64,000 bases of DNA from Tetragonia tetragonoides (taxonomy: Eukaryota > Streptophyta > Magnoliopsida > Caryophyllales > Aizoaceae), in the NCBI GenBank assembly GCA_038025085.1, contig CM076144.1, positions 124,001 to 188,000 of the forward strand, read 5' to 3'. The notes below the pieces were generated by a model. That model saw only the letters and a list, made by a program, of their open reading frames with translations, searched no databases and had not been told where the DNA came from. A program made the translations under genes and the position numbers. Of the stretch, positions 59,643-64,000 are shown one piece after another; position 1 is the first letter of the stretch; each line of letters opens with the position of its first letter.

Positions 59643-61591
59643 ATGGGGTCTGTTTTTAGGATTGAGAATAAACGTTTTGTTCTGAAACGTGATAATTTTG
59701 ATTATCTATTGGTGGAGCATCGTCGGGAAGACAAGTTCGGAATTCGGTTGAGTCGAGAGGAACTCCTTTGGTGGGGGCAGGAGGCGATTTCACTATGGCG
59801 AGGAGATAGCGCTGGGAGGTGGGTCAGAACTTTGCGTGGGAATGGATATATCTTGTTGCTATGTATTAGTGTCAATGGTGCTGGACGATTTTTTCTGTTG
59901 GAGAAGCAGCCATGGAAGGGTAAAGCTGTTTCTATAAGAGTCCCTGAGGGTAATAGCGGGCGAGGATGGAGTGCCCTGCTTGAGGCCCTCCAATGCTTTG
60001 GTCCTCGATTTATCTTTGTAGGGAGCCCTAGTTTATGGCAGAACCAGCAGCATCATTCACCTAGGGATGGATGGACGGAGCGTGCACCGGAGAATAGAAA
60101 TTCAAAGGTGTTGCAGAGGGGAAACGTTGGAGATGGAGAAGCAGTTTATGGAAGGCGCGAGATTTCAGGGCTAGAATCTCGCTCAACTTCTGTTTTAGGC
60201 CTTCCCGTTAGGAGTAATTCAAATAAATCAGTTTTTCAAAGAATTGGGCCTAGAGGGTCAGTTGGCAGACTTGGGCCTCGGTGCTCAGCTTTTGAAAGGC
60301 TGGGGACTAGGAATACTGTGTTCCAACGGCTTGGGCCTGGGGGTTATGCAAGGGGCCCAACGCCTAAGTTAATCAGGTCTGCTCCAGAGAAGTCAGCCTT
60401 TGAGAGACTTGGTCCAGTTCGCCCACACAAGCCAGTTACCAAAGTCAGGCAGATTTGGGTCCAACGGGGCAAGGGTTCAGACGGCCCGACACATAAGAGG
60501 GTTTCCAGCGAGGAAACGGAGGCCAGGTCACGTCTGGCAGCAGGGGGAGAAAGCGAGAACAGTCGACAAGGGGACGGCGGTTGCTGGTCACATGTTTATC
60601 GGCGGCGCCACCTCCGGCCACCGGAGGCTGACCGGCTGGCGACTGGAGAATCAGATCAGAGGACGGTAACACTAACGCCTGAGACAGAATTTGCCGGTAG
60701 TTCTAGGGGGCAGGTCCCTGGTGGCAGTGGCTCAGTGCAGGTAGTGGGAGTTGCGTCTCCGGCGAAGGGTTTGACTACTGATGAGGCTGCTTTAGGGTCG
60801 GAATTTTCTGGCGAGGAGGTTAGGGAGGTGAGTGGGACAGGGGGTTGCTCCCACTGCGAGCTGGATACGTATTCCCCTCCCTTGGTTGGAAGAGATGAGC
60901 TGAGTGGCGGGTGTGAGGGGTTGTGGCCTTCTGCAGGAGGGAAGGTGATTCTTCCAAAGTCCGTTTTGGAGGCTAGCAAGCTACTTGGCGATATTTATTT
61001 ATTTGGGAAGTGGGTTGCTGATGCGACTCAGCACAATCTGAGGTTCCATTAGAGGATGTTTTTGTCCGGCTTCGAACAGATTTGGGAGCTGCCACGAAGG
61101 AGGTCCCTGAGCTTGGGGGATGGGAAGACGATGATGATTTGTTCAGTGATTTTGATGATGAGGATGCTGAGACGGAGCTCCTTATAGAGAGCTTACGTCG
61201 GAAGGAGGTTGATGACATGTCAACAGACAGTGATATGGAGGTAAATTTGCTGAATCTGGGAGATTCTAATATGTTTCTATCATCTGAGGAGGAGAGTGCA
61301 GGTGCTGGTGCGTGTAACTCAGCCACAACAGTTGCCCCTAAATGTGGTGTTATTGAGTTAGCACCACTGACAGGTCCGGGTGTTGATGACCGAGATCCGC
61401 AGGCAGTTCTTGGGCTCATGCGATGCCAGCTGTATGATGTTTCGGAGAAGGAGATGCAGGTAAGTGTGGGTGAAAAGGTGCACTCTCGGAAGAAAGGGAA
61501 AAATTGGGAGAAGGAACTTCGTAATCTACAGAGCAGTGTTAACTATGGCAAGGAGAGTGGCCGTAGGAGGGGTCGTAGTCGTTCTTTATGA
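59643..61591 (+). pseudogene. LINE ORF1 (split by a frameshift)
   Basis: The first part, 59643-61052, begins MGSVFRIENKRFVLKRDNF and contains four similar peptides of the type FQRIGPRG, FERLGTRN, FQRLGPGG and FERLGPVR (about 60236-60420), an internal short repeat. The second part is open from 61022 in another frame and ends at 61591, with an acidic stretch (WEDDDDLFSDFDDEDAE) and a basic end (GRRRGRSRS). The shift must lie between 61022 and 61052. Plant LINE ORF1 proteins bind nucleic acid; no CCHC zinc knuckle was seen. The stop overlaps the ORF2 start. Confidence 0.8.
61588..61591 (+). other. ATGA stop/start overlap between LINE ORF1 and ORF2
   Basis: The ORF2 ATG (61588-61590) overlaps the ORF1 TGA (61589-61591). 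Such overlaps fit termination-reinitiation of ORF2 translation. Confidence 0.85.
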
Positions 61592-64000
61592 AGATTTTGA
61601 GCTGGAATGTTAATGGTTCAGGAAGGAGCAATAAGCGGGATATGGTGAGAGAGGTTGTCTCTAAAATCTCTCCAGATGTTGTGTTTTTACAGGAAACAAA
61701 GGTGGAGGTAGCAGATTCTTTTTTTGTTAGGAGTTGCTGGGACTCACGAGATAAGGACTGGGTGGTTCTTCCGTCTTTGGGGGCCTCTGGAGGAATCTTG
61801 GTAGTGTGGGATACTAGGTTTGCTGTCAAGGTCGAAGTCGTTTTGGGCTGTTTTTCTGTGACGGTGTGTTTGAACGTTCGAGGTAGAGGGGAATGGTGGT
61901 TTACATCAATGTATGGCCCATGTAGACATTCTGAACGACGATCTTTTTTCCAGGAGTTGTATGGGCTTTGCTCCCCACACTGGATTCTCGGGGGAGATTT
62001 CAATGTCGTTCGCAGTGTGGGAGAGCGACTAGGACGTTCTGGTGGGTTGGGTGATATGAGGGAGTTTAATACAATTATCAGGGGGTGCGAGTTGCGGGAT
62101 CCTCCACAGTTTACTTGGAGTGTTAGTGGGCGACGGTGTGCTTCTTCGAGGTTGGATCGCTTTTTGTTCACTAATGCGGTTGAAGATGAGTTTCCTTTGT
62201 TGTCACAGGAGGTGTTCTCGCGCCCTTGCTCCGATCACTTTCCGATAACCCTTCACTCCAGGCCGGTGCAATGGGGTCCAACTCCATTTCGCTTTGAGAA
62301 TATGTGGACTTTACATCCGAATTTTCGTAGGAAGGTGGCTGAATGGTGGGGCGCTTGTGAGGTCCAGGGGTGGCAGGGCTATTGTTTCATGAGAAAATTG
62401 AAATTTGTTAAGGAGCACCTCAAAGGGTGGAATAAGGAGGTTTTCGGGGACATTAACCAGAGAAAGAATGAGTTGTTGAGTGAGATTGCCGTAGTGGATC
62501 AGTCAATTAGCAACGTAGAGGGGGGTGAGGAGCTTGTACGCAAGAGTGTTGAGTTGAAAAATGATTTTCAGGAGGTGCTTTTGAGGGAGAAGCAGTGTCG
62601 ACGACAGAAAATGAAAGTGAGGTGGGCTAAAGAAGGAGACACAAATTCGAGGCTTTTCTTTAAGGTAGTCAATGGGAGGAGGAGAAGGGGTTTTATTAAG
62701 GAGTTGGAGAATGATGATGGGGATGTGGTTACCGATGTGGGGGAGATCAGCCGTGAGATTACTTCATACTATCGTTCACTTTTTAGCGAGGAGGAAATGT
62801 TACGACCTCGTATTGAAGGGTTGGACTGGAGCCCAATTTCACCAATTATGGCGGCTCGTCTAGAACGCCCTTTTGAGCTAGAGGAGGTTAGAGCAGCGGT
62901 GTTCAGTATGGATAGAGAGAAAACACCGGGCCCCGATGGCTTCACAATGGCCTTTTTTCAGGATTGTTGGGAGGTGATTTAAGGACGATCTTCTTCACGT
63001 TTTTGCAGAGTTTCATGTGCAGGGGGTTCTTAGCAGGGGTATCAACTCTAATTTCATCACATTAGTCCCAAAGAAGGATCGTTCTATAAAAGTTAAGGAC
63101 TTTCGCCCTATCAGCCTCATTACTAGTGTTTATAAAATCATCACGAAAGTCCTCTCTGTGCGGATAGGGGAAGTTCTGGCTACTACCATTTCTTACTCTC
63201 AGAGTGCTTTTGTGGAGGGGAGACAGATTTTGGATGCTTCTTTGGTGGCTAATGAGACGGTGGATGATGCGAGGCGTAGAGGTTCACAGAGTATTGTTTT
63301 CAAGCTAGACTTTGAGAAGGCTTATGATAGGTGAGTTGGCGTTTCCTTGACAGCTTACTCGAGAGGAAAGGTTTTGGGATACTCTGGAGGCGGTGGATTA
63401 GGGGTTGTTTTTCGAATGCTCACTTTTCTGTGCTCGTAGATGGAGCGCCCAGGGAGTGGTTTTCTTCCTCTAGGGGTTTGAGGCAAGGCGATCCATTGTC
63501 GCCTTTTCTGTTTACGCTGGTGGTAGATGTGCTTAGTAGAATGTTGGAGAGAGGTACTGAGACGGGAGTCGTTGCTGGTCTGAAAGTGGGTCGGGAGGGG
63601 GTGCATGTCTCTCACCTTCAGTTTGCAGATGACACTATCCTCTTCTTGGCTGCGGATCTTGAGAAATTCAAGAATGTTTTGACAATCTTGCAAAGTTTTG
63701 AGTTGATTTCAGGGATGAGAGTCAATCTTGCGAAATGTAGTTTGGCTGGGATAAATGTGGGTAACGACTTTTTGACGACGATAGCAGGTTTGGCAGGCTG
63801 TCAGATACAGGGGTGGCCACTTACCTACTTGGGTGTGCCTTTAGGAGGTAACCCACATTCGGAGGCTTTTTGGGAGCCAGTTGTGCAGCGGGTGTCCAGG
63901 CGCTTGGATGGTTGGAAGTGAGTTTATTTCTCGTTCGGGGGCAGGATTACCTTAATTCAATCTTGTCTTTCTAGTATTCCGTTGTACTACCTCTCTTTGT
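61588..64000 (+). pseudogene. LINE ORF2 (endonuclease-reverse transcriptase), mutated, 3' end off window
   Basis: It starts at 61588 (MKILSWNVNGSGRSNKRDM). The APE endonuclease shows the catalytic Glu in FLQETKV, the Tyr in MYGPCRH, GGDFNVV and SDHFPI. The RT domain begins near 62900 (KTPGPDGFTMAFFQ), then FRPISLITSVYKIITKVL, SQSAFVEGRQILDA, GLRQGDPLSPFLFTLV and the FADD catalytic box. Defects: a one-base insertion-type break near 62980, a one-base deletion-type break near 63331 (after FEKAYDR), and a TGA at 63919 where the copy at 30.6 kb has CGA. It is therefore non-autonomous or dead. Confidence 0.9.

Larger units (their letters stand above)
59540..64000 (+). mobile_element. Near full-length LINE (plus strand), running off the window
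   Basis: A leader of about 100 bp is followed by ORF1 and ORF2 of an L1-type plant LINE. The 5' edge (about 59540) is approximate and no target duplication is visible because the 3' end lies outside. ORF2 has APE endonuclease and RT domains in order. The sequence from 63750 on is closely similar to the truncated copy at 30510-30848, confirming one family. Frame breaks and a stop show that it is inactive. Confidence 0.92.

Noticed and set aside
60445..62171. Minus-strand open frames within the LINE
   Set aside because: Shadows of ORF1 and ORF2 on the opposite strand; no independent domain seen.
1..64000. tRNA, rRNA or microRNA genes
   Set aside because: No cloverleaf with conserved A/B boxes, rRNA sequence or convincing miRNA-type hairpin was recognised by eye; the hairpins found are best explained as transposon inverted repeats. 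A tRNAscan or small-RNA map would be needed to exclude them.

Overview
This is a stretch of flowering-plant nuclear DNA. It has intron-rich genes with GT-AG splice sites, clearly plant-type proteins (class A1 heat-shock factor, SYP2-type syntaxin, SIN2-like GTPase) and many plant transposable elements. The exact species cannot be read from the sequence. Abundant GAACTGAACT-type tracts and short CTTGTATGAG/CTCATACGAG-type dispersed repeats are, from memory, common in Caryophyllales genomes, so that order is a weak guess.

Genes. Five multi-exon genes lie on the minus strand and can be rebuilt exon by exon with consistent phase. Right to left in the window (5' to 3' on the minus strand) they are a SYP2-family Qa-SNARE (42041-46680), a class A1 heat-shock transcription factor (38953-41181), a mitochondrial SIN2/DAR-type circularly permuted GTPase (24712-34608), a plastid-type kinase-like protein (19795-23892) and a NAA60/MCC1-type GNAT acetyltransferase (9132-11830). 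Apart from the GTPase, this order matches my recollection of neighbouring Arabidopsis loci At5g16800 (acetyltransferase), At5g16810 (kinase-like), At5g16820 (HSFA1B) and At5g16830 (SYP21). The window therefore looks like a conserved gene block with one extra gene. Less certain genes are a truncated DEAH-helicase-like gene (49149-51616, minus) with a branched-chain aminotransferase fragment on the opposite strand inside its intron, and the last two exons of an unrecognised gene (57896-58912, minus) whose 5' part probably lies beyond the window.

Mobile DNA, left to right. (1) 1-1996: an element carrying diverged ~312-bp tandem repeats. It is cut by a young but defective Ty1/Copia element (1997-6239) with 220-bp LTRs, a TATAG target duplication, almost no gag and a protease active-site change. 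(2) 6994-7791: a TIR element with a perfect 8-bp target duplication. (3) 13251-18650: a 5.4-kb Mutator-like element encoding a DDE transposase, SWIM finger and OTU protease domain, with long terminal arms made of G-rich and T-rich tandem arrays. (4) 27.7-33.4 kb: a second, larger copy of the 312-bp repeat element inside a 6.8-kb intron of the SIN2-like gene, interrupted by a 5'-truncated LINE with a 14-bp target duplication. (5) 35130-35924: a Mutator-like MITE with a 9-bp target duplication. (6) 36019-37884: a TIR element containing a solo LTR (36800-37503, CATAT duplication). (7) 53208-53572: a hAT-type MITE with an 8-bp duplication. (8) 54042-54771: a compound foldback element built from a short GC-rich palindrome. 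(9) 54.8-55.5 kb: a large compound trinucleotide microsatellite. (10) 59.5 kb to the window end: a near full-length but mutated LINE of the same family as the truncated copy.

The genes share orientation and ancestry rather than one pathway. No tRNA, rRNA or CRISPR features were seen. The most unusual items are the 312-bp higher-order repeat element, the transposase-OTU Mutator-like element with mirrored G/T arrays, and the rearranged partial copy of the HSFA1 gene at 48.2-48.5 kb.
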